Notes: generated from the letters alone by a model not told the origin. A stretch of 40,025 bases of DNA from Acidobacteriota bacterium (GCA_016716905.1 JADJUS010000021.1:1-40025); one strand, 5' to 3'. Positions 7,303-16,204 are shown, numbered from the stretch's first letter. A program made the numbers and translations.

Positions 7303-8484
7303 GTGCCACCCACGACCGACATCCTCACCGCGTTTGAATTGCATTCTCCAGGCCAGATCTCCGCGGCGCTGGACGAGGGCGTAGACCCGCACGCGCCGAT
7401 TCGCGGGAAGTCGCCCATGACCTGGCTGACCGAAATGTACAGCCGGTCCGCGAATTTCCCTCGGTGCGTGCGCATCCTGCTTGACCGCGGTGCCGTACTC
7501 GATGATCCGGCGGTGGCGCCGGTACTGCTTAACGACGTGGCCGCGCTCAAGGCGGCCCTGCTGGACAACCCCTCGCTTCTGCACCACCGAACCACGATGG
7601 TGTCGGCCTTTACGCCGCTGGTCGGTGCGTCACTGCTGCACGTAGCGGCTGAGTACGGGAACGCAGACGTCGCTCAGGTGCTGATCGACATGGGCGCCGA
7701 CGTGCATGCTCGCGCCGACACGGACGAGTTCGGACTCAACGGCCATACGCCGTTGTTCCACACCGTCAGCTCGAACCAGAACTACGCCGCGCCCATCCTG
7801 AAGATGCTGCTGAAGGCCGGCGCGCGCGCCGACATCGCGCTGCAAGGCATCACCTGGGGCAAGGGCTTCGAGTGGGAAACCACGCTGTTCGACGTCACGC
7901 CTGTGTCGTACGCGCAGTTCGGCTTGCTGCCGCAGGTGCACCGGCGCGACACCGACATCTACGACAACATCAGGCTGCTGCTCGAGGCTGGCGGCCGGGC
8001 GGTGCCGCCTCTCGACAACGTGCCGAACGCGCACTCACCCCGAAACAAAGCTGACCCGATGCGGCACTCCCTGTCACCAGACGACCGTCGCTTCCGCGAC
8101 GACTTCGAGGCGTGCGTCGTTCAGCCAGCCGCGTTCGACCACCGGTCACACATCCGGCTGGCGTACATCTACCTGGCCGAACACGACACCGACACGGCGC
8201 TGATGAAGATGCGAACTGCACTGCAGGCGTTCATCGCACATCACGGGATTCCCGCCACGAAGTACCACGAGACACTGACGCGCGCATGGATACTGGCCGT
8301 GCACCACTTCATGGCCACCGCACCCGCTTCCTCATCGTCGGCGGACTTTGTCGAGGCGAACCCCGCGATGCTCGACACAAAGATCATGCTGACCCACTAT
8401 TCAGCCGAGGTCCTGTTCTCGCCAGAGGCGCGCGCGCGGTTTGTTGAGCCGGATCTCGGTGTGATTCCGAGACACGGCGAGTAG
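7303..8484 (+). CDS. Ankyrin-repeat protein with a C-terminal helical domain
   Basis: GTG 7303 lies 8 bp after the corrected lipoprotein stop. The first part (to about residue 235) contains ankyrin units, clearest in SLLHVAAEYGNADVAQVLIDMGADVHAR and HTPLFHTVSSNQN...ILKMLLKAGARADI. From about ATG 8059 (MRHSLSPDDRRFRDDFEAC) a second domain begins: FDHRSHIRLAYIYLAEHDTDTALMKMRTALQAF...HGIPATKYHETLTRAWILAVHHFM...ADFVEANPAMLD...HYSAEVLFSPEAR. That domain resembles a family I know as a separate protein of about 130 residues of unknown function. The fusion is in frame with no stop, so it may be real or may hide a lost stop. Probably cotranscribed with the two genes upstream. Confidence 0.65.
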   Translation: MPPTTDILTAFELHSPGQISAALDEGVDPHAPIRGKSPMTWLTEMYSRSANFPRCVRILLDRGAVLDDPAVAPVLLNDVAALKAALLDNPSLLHHRTTMVSAFTPLVGASLLHVAAEYGNADVAQVLIDMGADVHARADTDEFGLNGHTPLFHTVSSNQNYAAPILKMLLKAGARADIALQGITWGKGFEWETTLFDVTPVSYAQFGLLPQVHRRDTDIYDNIRLLLEAGGRAVPPLDNVPNAHSPRNKADPMRHSLSPDDRRFRDDFEACVVQPAAFDHRSHIRLAYIYLAEHDTDTALMKMRTALQAFIAHHGIPATKYHETLTRAWILAVHHFMATAPASSSSADFVEANPAMLDTKIMLTHYSAEVLFSPEARARFVEPDLGVIPRHGE

Positions 8485-8493
8485 GGCGGGCGC

Positions 8494-8608
8494 CTCGGCC
8501 TTGAGGAACAGGCCGAGCTACTTCCGGGAGGCCGAGCTACGTGCCGGATCGATATCCTCCTGCGTAGCTTGGCCTCGAACGTAGCTCGGCCTGTTCTTCA
8601 AGGCCGAG
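8494..8608. repeat. Inverted pair of REP-like palindromes (BIME-like)
   Basis: The copy at 8494-8521 is the exact reverse complement of 4931-4958; the copy at 8581-8608 is in the forward orientation with one loop change. Between them lie two half-sites (AGGCCGAGCTAC at 8530-8541, and GTAGCTTGGCC). The pair fills the gap between the ankyrin gene and the small gene at 8648. Confidence 0.85.
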
Positions 8609-8622
8609 GCCCACCCACGTGG

Positions 8623-8628
8623 TAGGAT
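8623..8628 (+). promoter_or_regulatory. Probable -10 box TAGGAT
   Basis: TAGGAT followed by TCGCGCGGGAG, with ATG at 8648. The CGCG stretch after the box recurs at other starts in this window; GGGAG is a usable ribosome-binding site. Confidence 0.45.
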
Positions 8629-8647
8629 TCGCGCGGGAGTTTCACAC

Positions 8648-8932
8648 ATGCACGCAGTCGTCAGAACGTATTCAGGCCCGGGCGCGAAAGAACTGTTCGA
8701 TGTCATCGAGGCCAACCTCGCAGAGATCAAACCCCTCATACACGCCGTCAAGGGTTTTGTCAGCTACACGCTGGTTCGCACCGAGACAGGCGGCTTCGCC
8801 GTCACGGTCTGCCAGGATCGCACCGGCGTAGACGAGAGCCTCCGCCTGGCGCGCGAGTGGATCATGAAGAACGCCGCTCATACCGGCGCCGCCGCGCCTC
8901 TGGTGGCCGAAGGCACCGTGATCCTCTCGTAG
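8648..8932 (+). CDS. Small ABM/dimeric alpha-beta barrel-like protein
   Basis: A complete 94-residue protein: MHAVVRTYSGPGAKELFDVIEANLAEIKPLIHAVKGFVSYTLVRTETGGFAVTVCQDRTGVDESLRLAREWI, then VAEGTVILS. The strand-helix-strand pattern with a small-molecule-barrel look (GFVSYTLVRTETGGFAVTVCQD) resembles antibiotic-biosynthesis-monooxygenase-type dimeric ferredoxin folds, many of which have no known substrate. It stands alone, bordered by REP-like repeats upstream and a hairpin terminator downstream. Its start has TAGGAT and GGGAG upstream. Family assignment is by fold resemblance only. Confidence 0.6.
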   Translation: MHAVVRTYSGPGAKELFDVIEANLAEIKPLIHAVKGFVSYTLVRTETGGFAVTVCQDRTGVDESLRLAREWIMKNAAHTGAAAPLVAEGTVILS

Positions 8933-8953
8933 AACGGATTTCACATCGGTGTC

Positions 8954-8983
8954 GCCGGACCTGAAGGTCCGGCCTCCGAAGAC
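8954..8983. terminator. Hairpin between convergent genes
   Basis: Stem GCCGGACCT (8954-8962), two-base loop GA, AGGTCCGGC (8965-8973), then GCCTCCGAAGAC. It lies between the plus-strand gene ending at 8932 and the minus-strand gene ending at 8989, so it can serve both. Read on the minus strand it is related to the repeat at 1425-1472 with compensating stem changes. No clear T-run. Confidence 0.5.
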
Positions 8984-8988
8984 AATCG

Positions 8989-11754
8989 CTATCGCACCCG
9001 GCGGCCATCCATCACCCACATGCCACGCCCGTAGGTGGCAATGACGATGAGGTGGTCGCGCGGGTGGATTTGCAGGTCTGAGACCTGCACGGACGGCAGG
9101 TTTCCTCCCAGCACGTGCCAGGTCAGGCCGGCATCCTTCGACACATAGGCGCCGAAGTCGTTGCCCGCGTACAGCAGACCCTCTACGGACGGGTCCTCGC
9201 GAATCACGTTGATGGAACCCGACGGGATATTGCCCACCACGCTGGTCCACGTCGCGCCGTAGTCGGTGGACTTCCACAGGTACGGCGCGAAATCGTCGTC
9301 TTCGCGGCCGCGCTGCGCGACCAGCACAGTGCCTGCCGCGCACTTCGACGGCACAATGCGCGACACCCCCTTCTTCAGCGCCATCGGCAGATTCCGGCCG
9401 ATGTTGGTCCACGTGCGCCCGTCGTCCCGTGTGACATGCAAATTGCCGTCGTCAGTGCCCGCGTAGATGAGGCCTCGGGTCAGTGGCGACTCGGCAATGT
9501 GCGTGAGCGTCTGGTAGGGGATGGCGGAAGGATTCACACCCATCTGGCGCGGGTTGCTATCAGTTAGGTCATCGCTGATGCGCTCCCAGGTGGTGCCGCG
9601 ATCGCGCGATCGGTAGACGTACTGATAGCCGGCGTAGACGGTGTTGGCATCGAACGGTGAGAGCACGATTGGCGCCATCCACTGGGCCCGCTGAGGCGCC
9701 TCGCCATCAGCAGCCTTCGGCCGGATATCGGTATGTGCCGGAGCCGCCGAAGGGGCCGGCGCTGCGCCCCGCCCGCCGCGGCTGGCAGGTGCCGGAGTCA
9801 CGTCTGCGCGCGAGAAGTTGCCGTAGAAGCCGTGGGAATACACAAGGTTCGGGTTGGTGGGGTCGATGGCGTGTTGACTGCCTTCGCCGCCGGGGGCGCC
9901 CTGCCAGGCTTTTGGCGTGAACACGCCTCGGCCGGCTCCGGGGACGACGGCCACGCGGAAGCTGCCGGCGTCCTGCACCGATCCGTACGCGCGAAACGGC
10001 TTCGCCATGTCGAGTTCCACGTTGTAGAACTGCGTGCCACGGATGCCCCTGGCTTCGCGCTTCGTCCGGCCGCCGTCTTCGGTCATCGTGAAACCCTGAT
10101 CGTGGGCGGTGTAGACCACTCTTGGGTTAACCGGATCGATCCACATGCGATGGTTGTCGCCACCGCCGGCCGCAAACGGCTTGAACGTGGCCCCCGCGTC
10201 GTCCGACACGCTCACACTGAGCGCCAAAACGTAGACGCGGTTCTCGTTTTTCGTATCGACGCGAATCTGCGTAAACACCCAGTTGTAGGTGTTGCCCAAT
10301 CCCATCATCTGCGCGGCGGTTTCTGGCGTCTGACCGCTGGTGCGTCGCCACGTCGCGCCCTTGTCGTCGCTGCGATAGATCTCCATCCCGCGGATGATGT
10401 TGCTGTTGGCGGGCAACAGACGCCCGTAGGCATCGTTCTCACCCGGACGAGCCGGACGGCCAGCGTCGTAGTTGTCGATCACGGCGTAGACCACGTTCGT
10501 ATTCGATCGCGAGACGTCGAGGCCAATGCGCCCGCGGAACCGCGGCTCGGGCAACCCCGTGTTGGCCGGCACCCAGGTGGTGCCACCATCCGTGGTCTTC
10601 CAGATACCGCCCTCGGTGTAGTTCGGCTCCACGCGCGGGTCGCTCCACTTGCGACGCACCCGCTGCCACATGCCCGCATACAACGTGTTCGGGTCCCTCG
10701 GGTCCATCACCAGGTCCACCGCGCCTGTGTTCGGGCTGCGATACAACACCTTCACCCAGGTCTTGCCGCCATCGGTGGTTTTAAAGACACCGCGCATGTC
10801 ATTGGGCGTCCCACCATGGCCCGAGGCGGCCACATAGACGATGCTGGGATTGGTCGGGTGGACCAGGACGCGGCCGATCGTGCCCGTGTCCGTGAGTCCC
10901 ATGTGCTGCCATGTCCTGCCGGCATTGATGGACTTGTAGATGCCCGTTCCCGCCATGCTCGCGCGGAAGAGATTCGATTCGCCGGTGCCCACCCACACGA
11001 TTGAGGGATTCGACGGCGCCACCGCGACGTCGCCGATGCTCGCGCTCGCCTCATGCTCGAAGATGGGGCGCCACGTCAGGCCGCGGTTCGCAGACTTCCA
11101 CACGCCGCCGGTGGCCGCGCCCACATAGATATTGCGCACGCCCTGCACATCAGCCACCGCGATCGACGTCATGCGCCCGGTGTGATTCGACGGGCCGATC
11201 GACTGCCAGGGAAGGAGTTTGTACGGCGACGCCGCGGCCATCGTCTTGTGCGTGCCGAAGGCAGTCAGATGGGCAGCGGCATCAGCCGGTGTCGTGATCT
11301 CAAGCAACTCGACGTCAAACACCAGGAGTCCACGAGGTGCCCCGGCGCGCGGGTTGTCGCCGTAGGCCAGGCCGGCTGGAATCCAGAAGCGGCGCTTTTC
11401 GCCCTTCACCATCAACTGCACACCTTCGGTCCAGCCTCTGATGACCCGGGTGACGCCGAATGAGGTCGGCTCGCCGCGGACGACGGAGCTGTCGAACATC
11501 TGCCCGTCGGTGGTCCAGCCGCTGTAGTGAACTTTGATGGTTGACGCGGCGGTCGGCCGTTCGGTGCCGCGACCGGGCGTCAGCACTTTCGACGCCAGTC
11601 CCGAAGCGGTGACTATGGCATCGGGTGGCGCGGCGGCCACATCCGGCGGTGGAGGCAACTGGGCCGGTTGGCCTTGTTGGGCGCCAACGGCGCCAATCGC
11701 CACGGTTACGATCGAGGCCAGCACCAGCGAGGAAATCCGAACGCGCGTTGTCAT
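8989..11754 (-). CDS. FKBP-type peptidyl-prolyl isomerase fused to a BNR/VPS10-like propeller, exported
   Basis: A 921-residue protein with a signal peptide (ISSLVLASIVTVAIGAVGAQQ). Residues about 50-155 form an FKBP domain (VHYSGWTTDGQMFDSS, VIRGWTEGVQLMVKGEKRRFWIP, LVFDVELLEI). The rest is a sortilin/VPS10-type beta-propeller with about eleven Asp-box motifs, such as KTTDGGKTW, KTTDGGTTW, RSRDRGTTW, VTRDDGRTW and KSTDYGATW. A short Gly/Arg/Ala/Pro linker (RGGRGAAPAPSAAPAH) interrupts it near residue 660. BNR-propeller proteins of this kind are frequent in Acidobacteriota; the N-terminal FKBP is unusual. It may fold or hold exported partners. The start is 22 bp from the chosen divergent amidohydrolase start. 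Confidence 0.85.
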   Translation of the reverse strand: MTTRVRISSLVLASIVTVAIGAVGAQQGQPAQLPPPPDVAAAPPDAIVTASGLASKVLTPGRGTERPTAASTIKVHYSGWTTDGQMFDSSVVRGEPTSFGVTRVIRGWTEGVQLMVKGEKRRFWIPAGLAYGDNPRAGAPRGLLVFDVELLEITTPADAAAHLTAFGTHKTMAAASPYKLLPWQSIGPSNHTGRMTSIAVADVQGVRNIYVGAATGGVWKSANRGLTWRPIFEHEASASIGDVAVAPSNPSIVWVGTGESNLFRASMAGTGIYKSINAGRTWQHMGLTDTGTIGRVLVHPTNPSIVYVAASGHGGTPNDMRGVFKTTDGGKTWVKVLYRSPNTGAVDLVMDPRDPNTLYAGMWQRVRRKWSDPRVEPNYTEGGIWKTTDGGTTWVPANTGLPEPRFRGRIGLDVSRSNTNVVYAVIDNYDAGRPARPGENDAYGRLLPANSNIIRGMEIYRSDDKGATWRRTSGQTPETAAQMMGLGNTYNWVFTQIRVDTKNENRVYVLALSVSVSDDAGATFKPFAAGGGDNHRMWIDPVNPRVVYTAHDQGFTMTEDGGRTKREARGIRGTQFYNVELDMAKPFRAYGSVQDAGSFRVAVVPGAGRGVFTPKAWQGAPGGEGSQHAIDPTNPNLVYSHGFYGNFSRADVTPAPASRGGRGAAPAPSAAPAHTDIRPKAADGEAPQRAQWMAPIVLSPFDANTVYAGYQYVYRSRDRGTTWERISDDLTDSNPRQMGVNPSAIPYQTLTHIAESPLTRGLIYAGTDDGNLHVTRDDGRTWTNIGRNLPMALKKGVSRIVPSKCAAGTVLVAQRGREDDDFAPYLWKSTDYGATWTSVVGNIPSGSINVIREDPSVEGLLYAGNDFGAYVSKDAGLTWHVLGGNLPSVQVSDLQIHPRDHLIVIATYGRGMWVMDGRRVR

Positions 11755-11761
11755 GGCCTAG

Positions 11762-11767
11762 AGTATG
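11762..11767 (-). promoter_or_regulatory. -10 box CATACT for the FKBP/BNR gene
   Basis: Read on the minus strand: CATACT, seven nucleotides (CTAGGCC), then ATG at 11754. The spacing predicts transcription starting at or next to the start codon. It overlaps the divergent box at 11764-11769. Confidence 0.5.
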
Positions 11768-11769
11768 CT
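11764..11769 (+). promoter_or_regulatory. -10 box TATGCT for the amidohydrolase gene
   Basis: TATGCT, seven nucleotides (CCGCGAC), then ATG 11777. It supports ATG 11777 as the start rather than ATG 11765, which would lie inside the box. Confidence 0.5.
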
Positions 11770-11776
11770 CCGCGAC

Positions 11777-13039
11777 ATGACTCGATCCAAAGGACGCTTG
11801 GGGGTACTGGTCCTGGCAGCGATGGTGTTCGGCCTGGCCCCGCTTCCGGAGGCCGCGCCGCCGCAGTCGGGCGCAATTGCCATTCGGGCGGGCCGGCTGA
11901 TTGACCCGGACACCGGCACGGTTTCAACAGATCAGATCATCCTTGTCGCCGGCGGACGAATCTCTGCGGTCGGCAGAGGTCTGGCCATTCCGACTGGGGC
12001 AACGGTGATCGATCTGTCAAAGGCCTCGGTCATGCCAGGCCTGGTGGATGCGCACACGCACCTGTGCCTGCAGGTGGTGGCGGCGCGTGACCACGGCAGT
12101 TACTACTACACGACCCTGAACGACCCAGACGCGTTTCGTGCCGTCGAAGGGGTGGCCAATGTCAGGGCCATGCTCGAGGCCGGGTTCACGTCCGTGCGCG
12201 ACGTAGGGAACGAGGGCAACTTTGCCTGTGTGCAGGTGCGCAAGGGCATCATGCAGGGACTGATTCCAGGTCCCACGATGATCACGGCCGGCCGCATCAT
12301 TGCGCCGTTTGGCGGGCAGTTCCATCTGCAGCCAGACAAGCCCGGTCTGGCCGAACCCGAGTATTTCTTTGCCGACACGCGCGACGAAATGATCAAGGCG
12401 GTGCGGCAGAATGCCCACTTCGGCGCCACCGTGATCAAGATCGTGGTGGACGACCAGCGCTACATCTACTCAGTCGACGACATCAAATTCATCAAGGCGG
12501 AAGCGGCCCGGGCGGGTCTCAAGCTGGCGGCGCACGCGTGGACGCGTGCCGGCGCGCAGAATGCGGCAGAGGCCGGCGTGGACTCGATCGACCACGGCAT
12601 CGACATGACAGACGAGATCTTGTCCCTTGCGAAGAAGAACAACGTGGCCCTGGTGGGCACGGAGTTCCTTGTGAACAGCGATTTTTTCGATGGCGCGTTT
12701 CGAAAGCAGGTGGTGGACCGCCTGAGGCGCGCGTTCAAGGTTGGTGTGACGCTGGTGTACGGCACGGATGCCATTGAAGCCGTGGATGGCAAGACCCGCG
12801 GTGAGGTCGCGATCTCGGGTATTGATCCCTGGGTTGAGGCGGGAATTCCGGCGCCGGCCATTCTCAAGGCAATGACCATCGAGGCTCATCGCCTGCTGGG
12901 TCTCGACGCGGAGCGCGGGAGCATCAAGGTGGGTCAGGCTGCCGACCTGATTGCGACCGTTGACGATCCGCTCGCCAATATCGCTGCCCTCAAGAAAGTG
13001 CAGTTCGTGATGAAAGACGGGCGCATCGTCCGCCAGTAG
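11777..13039 (+). CDS. Exported amidohydrolase (imidazolonepropionase/prolidase-like)
   Basis: About 420 residues with a signal segment (LGVLVLAAMVFGLAPLPEAA). The metal-dependent amidohydrolase motifs are complete from Met 11777: H93 and H95 (VDAHTHL), carboxylated-Lys candidate K221 (GATVIKIVVDD), H253 (AAHAWTRAG), H273 (SIDHGI) and D331 (YGTDAIEA). The C-terminal composite beta domain ends KVGQAADLIATVDDPLANIAALKKVQFVMKDGRIVR. Members act on Xaa-Pro dipeptides, N-acyl amino acids or other amides; the substrate cannot be read from sequence. Its end faces the MFS gene at 20 bp. A role in periplasmic peptide breakdown fits the neighbouring peptidases and amidases. Confidence 0.85.
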   Translation: MTRSKGRLGVLVLAAMVFGLAPLPEAAPPQSGAIAIRAGRLIDPDTGTVSTDQIILVAGGRISAVGRGLAIPTGATVIDLSKASVMPGLVDAHTHLCLQVVAARDHGSYYYTTLNDPDAFRAVEGVANVRAMLEAGFTSVRDVGNEGNFACVQVRKGIMQGLIPGPTMITAGRIIAPFGGQFHLQPDKPGLAEPEYFFADTRDEMIKAVRQNAHFGATVIKIVVDDQRYIYSVDDIKFIKAEAARAGLKLAAHAWTRAGAQNAAEAGVDSIDHGIDMTDEILSLAKKNNVALVGTEFLVNSDFFDGAFRKQVVDRLRRAFKVGVTLVYGTDAIEAVDGKTRGEVAISGIDPWVEAGIPAPAILKAMTIEAHRLLGLDAERGSIKVGQAADLIATVDDPLANIAALKKVQFVMKDGRIVRQ

Positions 13040-13059
13040 AGACGCCGCGTGGACGGTTG

Positions 13060-14352
13060 TCAGGCGTCTTTGGCCGCCGCCATGCCTTTGGCCTCATCGA
13101 CACTCACGAGCAGCAACCCGCCGACGACGAAGAACAGCAGGATGCTGGCCATTCCGACGCGCTGGGAATACGCTTTGGTCAGTTCGCCCAGCAGAAATGG
13201 CCCCATGAACGCAGTGGCCTTGCCGGAGAAAGCAAAAAACCCGAAGAACTCGGATTCGTGCTTCGTCGGCACGAAGCGTCCCATCAATGAGCGTGACGCT
13301 GACTGATTCGGGCCAACAAAAATCCCCAACAAGGTGCCGGCCGCCCAAAACCAACCTACCGTGGGCGCCCACACTGCCATGCCGGTGGCCACCGACAGCA
13401 TGACGATGGTAATCATGATTGTCTTCTTGCCGCCAAGGCGATCATCGACGAAGCCGAACAGGAACGCACCGAATCCTGACGTGACGTTCAGCCAGATGCC
13501 GAAGACAATCACGTCGCTCATGGTCATGCCGAAGGTCCCCTGGGCGTAGATTCCGCCGAAGGCGAAGACGGTGACCAGCCCATCATTGAAGACCAACCGG
13601 GCGACCAGGAACTTGACGAGCTCTTTGAAATGCCGAAGATGGCGGGCGGTTTGTCCCAATTCATGGAAGGCCGCCTTGATACTGATTCGTGCGGCATGGG
13701 TCCGCTGTTCAGGTACGAACCAGAACATCGGCAGCGCAAACAGCAGGAACCAGCCGGCCACCAGCAGGTTCGTCGCGCGTATGCCGGCGTCTTCCGTCAG
13801 GCCAAACCATGGAGCTTCTGTCACGAAGCCGATCAGCGCCAGCAGCATGCAGACCGTGCCCCCGACGTAGCCGAGGCCCCAGCCCCAACCCGACACCCGC
13901 CCGATCCGTGCGGGTGAGGCTATCGACGGAAGGAAGGCGTTGTAGAACACGTTGCCGACTTCGAACGTCAGGTCGGCGACGATGAAGAGCGTGAGCGCGA
14001 TCAACGCGCCGTTGGCCATATCTGGCTTGATGAACGCCAGTGCGGTCGTGGCGCCGACGCAAAGAACCAGGGCGATGCCCATGAATCGCTTTCGCGCTCC
14101 GCCACGATCGGCGGCGGCGCCGAATATCGGCGAGGCAAGCGCCGTCAGGATCGAGCTAATCATCACCGCACGTGCCCACCACAGGGTGCCGGTTGCCTCA
14201 TCCGGCGCAAAGGCCTTCGTGAAGTACGTCGAATAGATGAACGTCACCACCAACGTGGTGAAGGCCGAGTTGGCCCAGTCGTACATCGCCCACGACCAGA
14301 CCACCTTCGGAACGTCGCGGCCGGGTGCCACTGTGGTTTCAGCAGTTGTCAT
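13060..14352 (-). CDS. MFS transporter, UMF1/Atg22-like
   Basis: A 430-residue, 12-helix transporter. It begins with the family hallmark VVWSWAMYDWANSAFTTLVVTFIYSTYF and has the helix 2-3 loop GAAADRGGARKRFM, FNDGLVTVFAFGGIYAQGTFGM, and NQSASRSLMGRFVPTKHESEFFGFFAFSGKATAFMGP. These identify the UMF1 group, related to yeast Atg22 vacuolar amino-acid effluxers; bacterial substrates are mostly unknown. It starts 25 bp after the stop of the histidine kinase on the same strand, so the two are probably cotranscribed. Confidence 0.85.
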   Translation of the reverse strand: MTTAETTVAPGRDVPKVVWSWAMYDWANSAFTTLVVTFIYSTYFTKAFAPDEATGTLWWARAVMISSILTALASPIFGAAADRGGARKRFMGIALVLCVGATTALAFIKPDMANGALIALTLFIVADLTFEVGNVFYNAFLPSIASPARIGRVSGWGWGLGYVGGTVCMLLALIGFVTEAPWFGLTEDAGIRATNLLVAGWFLLFALPMFWFVPEQRTHAARISIKAAFHELGQTARHLRHFKELVKFLVARLVFNDGLVTVFAFGGIYAQGTFGMTMSDVIVFGIWLNVTSGFGAFLFGFVDDRLGGKKTIMITIVMLSVATGMAVWAPTVGWFWAAGTLLGIFVGPNQSASRSLMGRFVPTKHESEFFGFFAFSGKATAFMGPFLLGELTKAYSQRVGMASILLFFVVGGLLLVSVDEAKGMAAAKDA

Positions 14353-14377
14353 TCGGGTCTCGGGAATCGTGGGCCAT

Positions 14378-16204
14378 CTACACGTCGGCCAGGCACTGGC
14401 GGACCGACCGGGTGAGTGTATCTGCGTTAAACGGCTTCGGCAGGAACACTGCGTGTAATGCGGCTGCCGTGTCGGGCAGTTCGCGGTGGTAGCCGCTGGT
14501 CAGCACCACGCGCATATTGGGGCTGCGTTCGCGCACGGCCACGATCAGCTCGGGGCCGGTCATACCGCCTGGCATCACGACGTCGGTCAGCAACACCGAG
14601 ACCCGCGATAGCTGCTGGTCTGGCAGAGCGAGCACCGCCGGTCCGTTCGCCGCTTCGATCACGTCGTGCCCGGCTGCAGAGAGCGCCACTCGCACAAACC
14701 TGCGCACCTGCTCCTCGTCTTCCACCACAAGAATTGTTGCCTTCCGGCTTGTCGGAATGTCCGGCGCCGGCGCTGGAACGTCGACGCGTTCCGAGGTGTC
14801 GATTGGCAGGTACACCTTGAACGTGGTGCCTCGGCCGACCTTGGTGTCCACGTCGATCCAGCCCCCGTGTTGCTGGACGACGGCGGAACTGGTGGCCAGG
14901 CCCAGGCCGGTGCCTTGCCCAGCCTCTTTGGTGGTGAAGAAGGGCTCAAAGATCTGCGGAAGGTGTTCGGGCGCAATGCCGGTGCCTGTATCCGTCACGC
15001 TGAGGCACGCGAAGTCAGCTGACCGCCGGTGCACGACGGTGACGTCGATCGTCAGCCGCCCTCCCTTCGGCATCGCTGCCTTGGCGTTCACCGTGAGGTT
15101 CAGCAGCACCTGATCCACCAGTCCCGGGTCGGCATTCACCGGCGCGAGTGTTGAAGAGGTCCGCACGTCGAGGGAGATGTCTTCACCCAGCAATCGGCGG
15201 AGCATGCCGGCCAGCGCGGTCACGGCCTCGTTGAGCTCAAGCGCGGCCGGCTGGACGGTGTTCTTGCGGGCGAATGTCAGGAGCTGATCCGTCACGCTGA
15301 CGGCGCGTTGCGTGGCGCCTTTGATTTCATCCAGAAACCGTTTGGCGTCGTGGCCGGACCGCAGATGCTGCAGCGCCAGATCCGCATTGCCGCCGATGGC
15401 GGTCAGCAGATTGTTGAAGTCATGGGCCACGCCGGCGGCCAACCGGCCCACCGCTTCCAGGCGTTCGGCCTCGGCCAGCCGTTTCCAGTGGTTCTGCCGG
15501 TCTTCACGTTCCTTCTCGAGCATCCACAGCAACATCCCCAGGCCGACCATCAGCAGCAAGAGCACATCGATGTAGCCGTACGTCAGCCGCACGCGCTGCA
15601 GTCCACCCACGGTGCTGTTGATCGGTAAACCCAGCAGGAAGTACAGGGTTTGGTCCAGGCCATACAACACGAGTGCGACGGGCAGCAGCGCTCGTCCCAG
15701 TGTCCACGCGCCGCGACTGCGTCGTGCAAACCAGATCGCCGCCAGCACAAAGGCGATGCCGGTGGCGACCGACCGCACACCGGCGCGAGCCAGATACCGC
15801 TCGGTGCGCGCGGCCGGGTCGTCAATCCATGCCAGCGTCAGCGCCAGTCCCAGTGCGAATGCCACCGCACACGATGGCAATACCCAGCGCGTCAGCAGCC
15901 GCCGGCGCTCGGAGAATTCGTACGTCCCGAGCAGGAACCAAATCAGCTGCAGAAAGCCCGCCGTCAGCGAGACCGTGCTGACGGCCACCCGGGTCATCGA
16001 TGTGACCTCCATGCTGCCCTGCAACAGCCGGCTGGTGGTGGAGCCCGTTGTGTAGATCGCAAACGCCAGCCAGCTCCAGATCCAGAAGCGCAGGTAGTTG
16101 CGGCCCGCGCGGCGTTCGAAGTGGAACAGCACGGCGGCAAAGAGCAGGGCCCCAATGACCTGGACACTGCTCCCAAGCACAATGAGCGTCAACTCCGTGG
16201 TCAT
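14378..16204 (-). CDS. Membrane-bound hybrid histidine kinase with C-terminal receiver
   Basis: 608 residues. About seven hydrophobic helices (residues 5-230) form the sensor, with no soluble input domain. Then come a coiled linker, the phosphoacceptor His261 in VAHDFNNLLTAIGG (HWE/NtrB-like HisKA), and the ATPase domain (LNLTVNAKAAMPKGG, DTGTGIAPEHLPQIFEPFFTTKEAGQGTGLGLATSSAVV). Last is a receiver with Asp541 (LLTDVVMPGG), Thr-Ser (VLTSGY) and Lys (FLPKPF). No separate response regulator or DNA-binding domain is nearby, so phosphotransfer must go to a partner elsewhere. The likely partner in context is the UMF1 transporter downstream, but no link is shown. A TAGAAT box lies upstream. Confidence 0.88.
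   Translation of the reverse strand: MTTELTLIVLGSSVQVIGALLFAAVLFHFERRAGRNYLRFWIWSWLAFAIYTTGSTTSRLLQGSMEVTSMTRVAVSTVSLTAGFLQLIWFLLGTYEFSERRRLLTRWVLPSCAVAFALGLALTLAWIDDPAARTERYLARAGVRSVATGIAFVLAAIWFARRSRGAWTLGRALLPVALVLYGLDQTLYFLLGLPINSTVGGLQRVRLTYGYIDVLLLLMVGLGMLLWMLEKEREDRQNHWKRLAEAERLEAVGRLAAGVAHDFNNLLTAIGGNADLALQHLRSGHDAKRFLDEIKGATQRAVSVTDQLLTFARKNTVQPAALELNEAVTALAGMLRRLLGEDISLDVRTSSTLAPVNADPGLVDQVLLNLTVNAKAAMPKGGRLTIDVTVVHRRSADFACLSVTDTGTGIAPEHLPQIFEPFFTTKEAGQGTGLGLATSSAVVQQHGGWIDVDTKVGRGTTFKVYLPIDTSERVDVPAPAPDIPTSRKATILVVEDEEQVRRFVRVALSAAGHDVIEAANGPAVLALPDQQLSRVSVLLTDVVMPGGMTGPELIVAVRERSPNMRVVLTSGYHRELPDTAAALHAVFLPKPFNADTLTRSVRQCLADV

Noticed and set aside
6838..8484. Single 548-residue lipoprotein-ankyrin fusion
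   Set aside because: The alternative frame after about 7205 gives a sensible lipoprotein C-terminus with a stop at 7294, and GTG 7303 starts the ankyrin protein; the fusion is best explained by a one-base indel.
9733..11004. 423-residue plus-strand ORF
   Set aside because: It is antisense to the BNR-propeller gene, has no recognisable domain and reflects high-GC codon bias.
11765..11776. ATG 11765 as start of the amidohydrolase
   Set aside because: It would place the codon inside the apparent -10 box; ATG 11777 gives the regular seven-base spacing and an adequate signal peptide.
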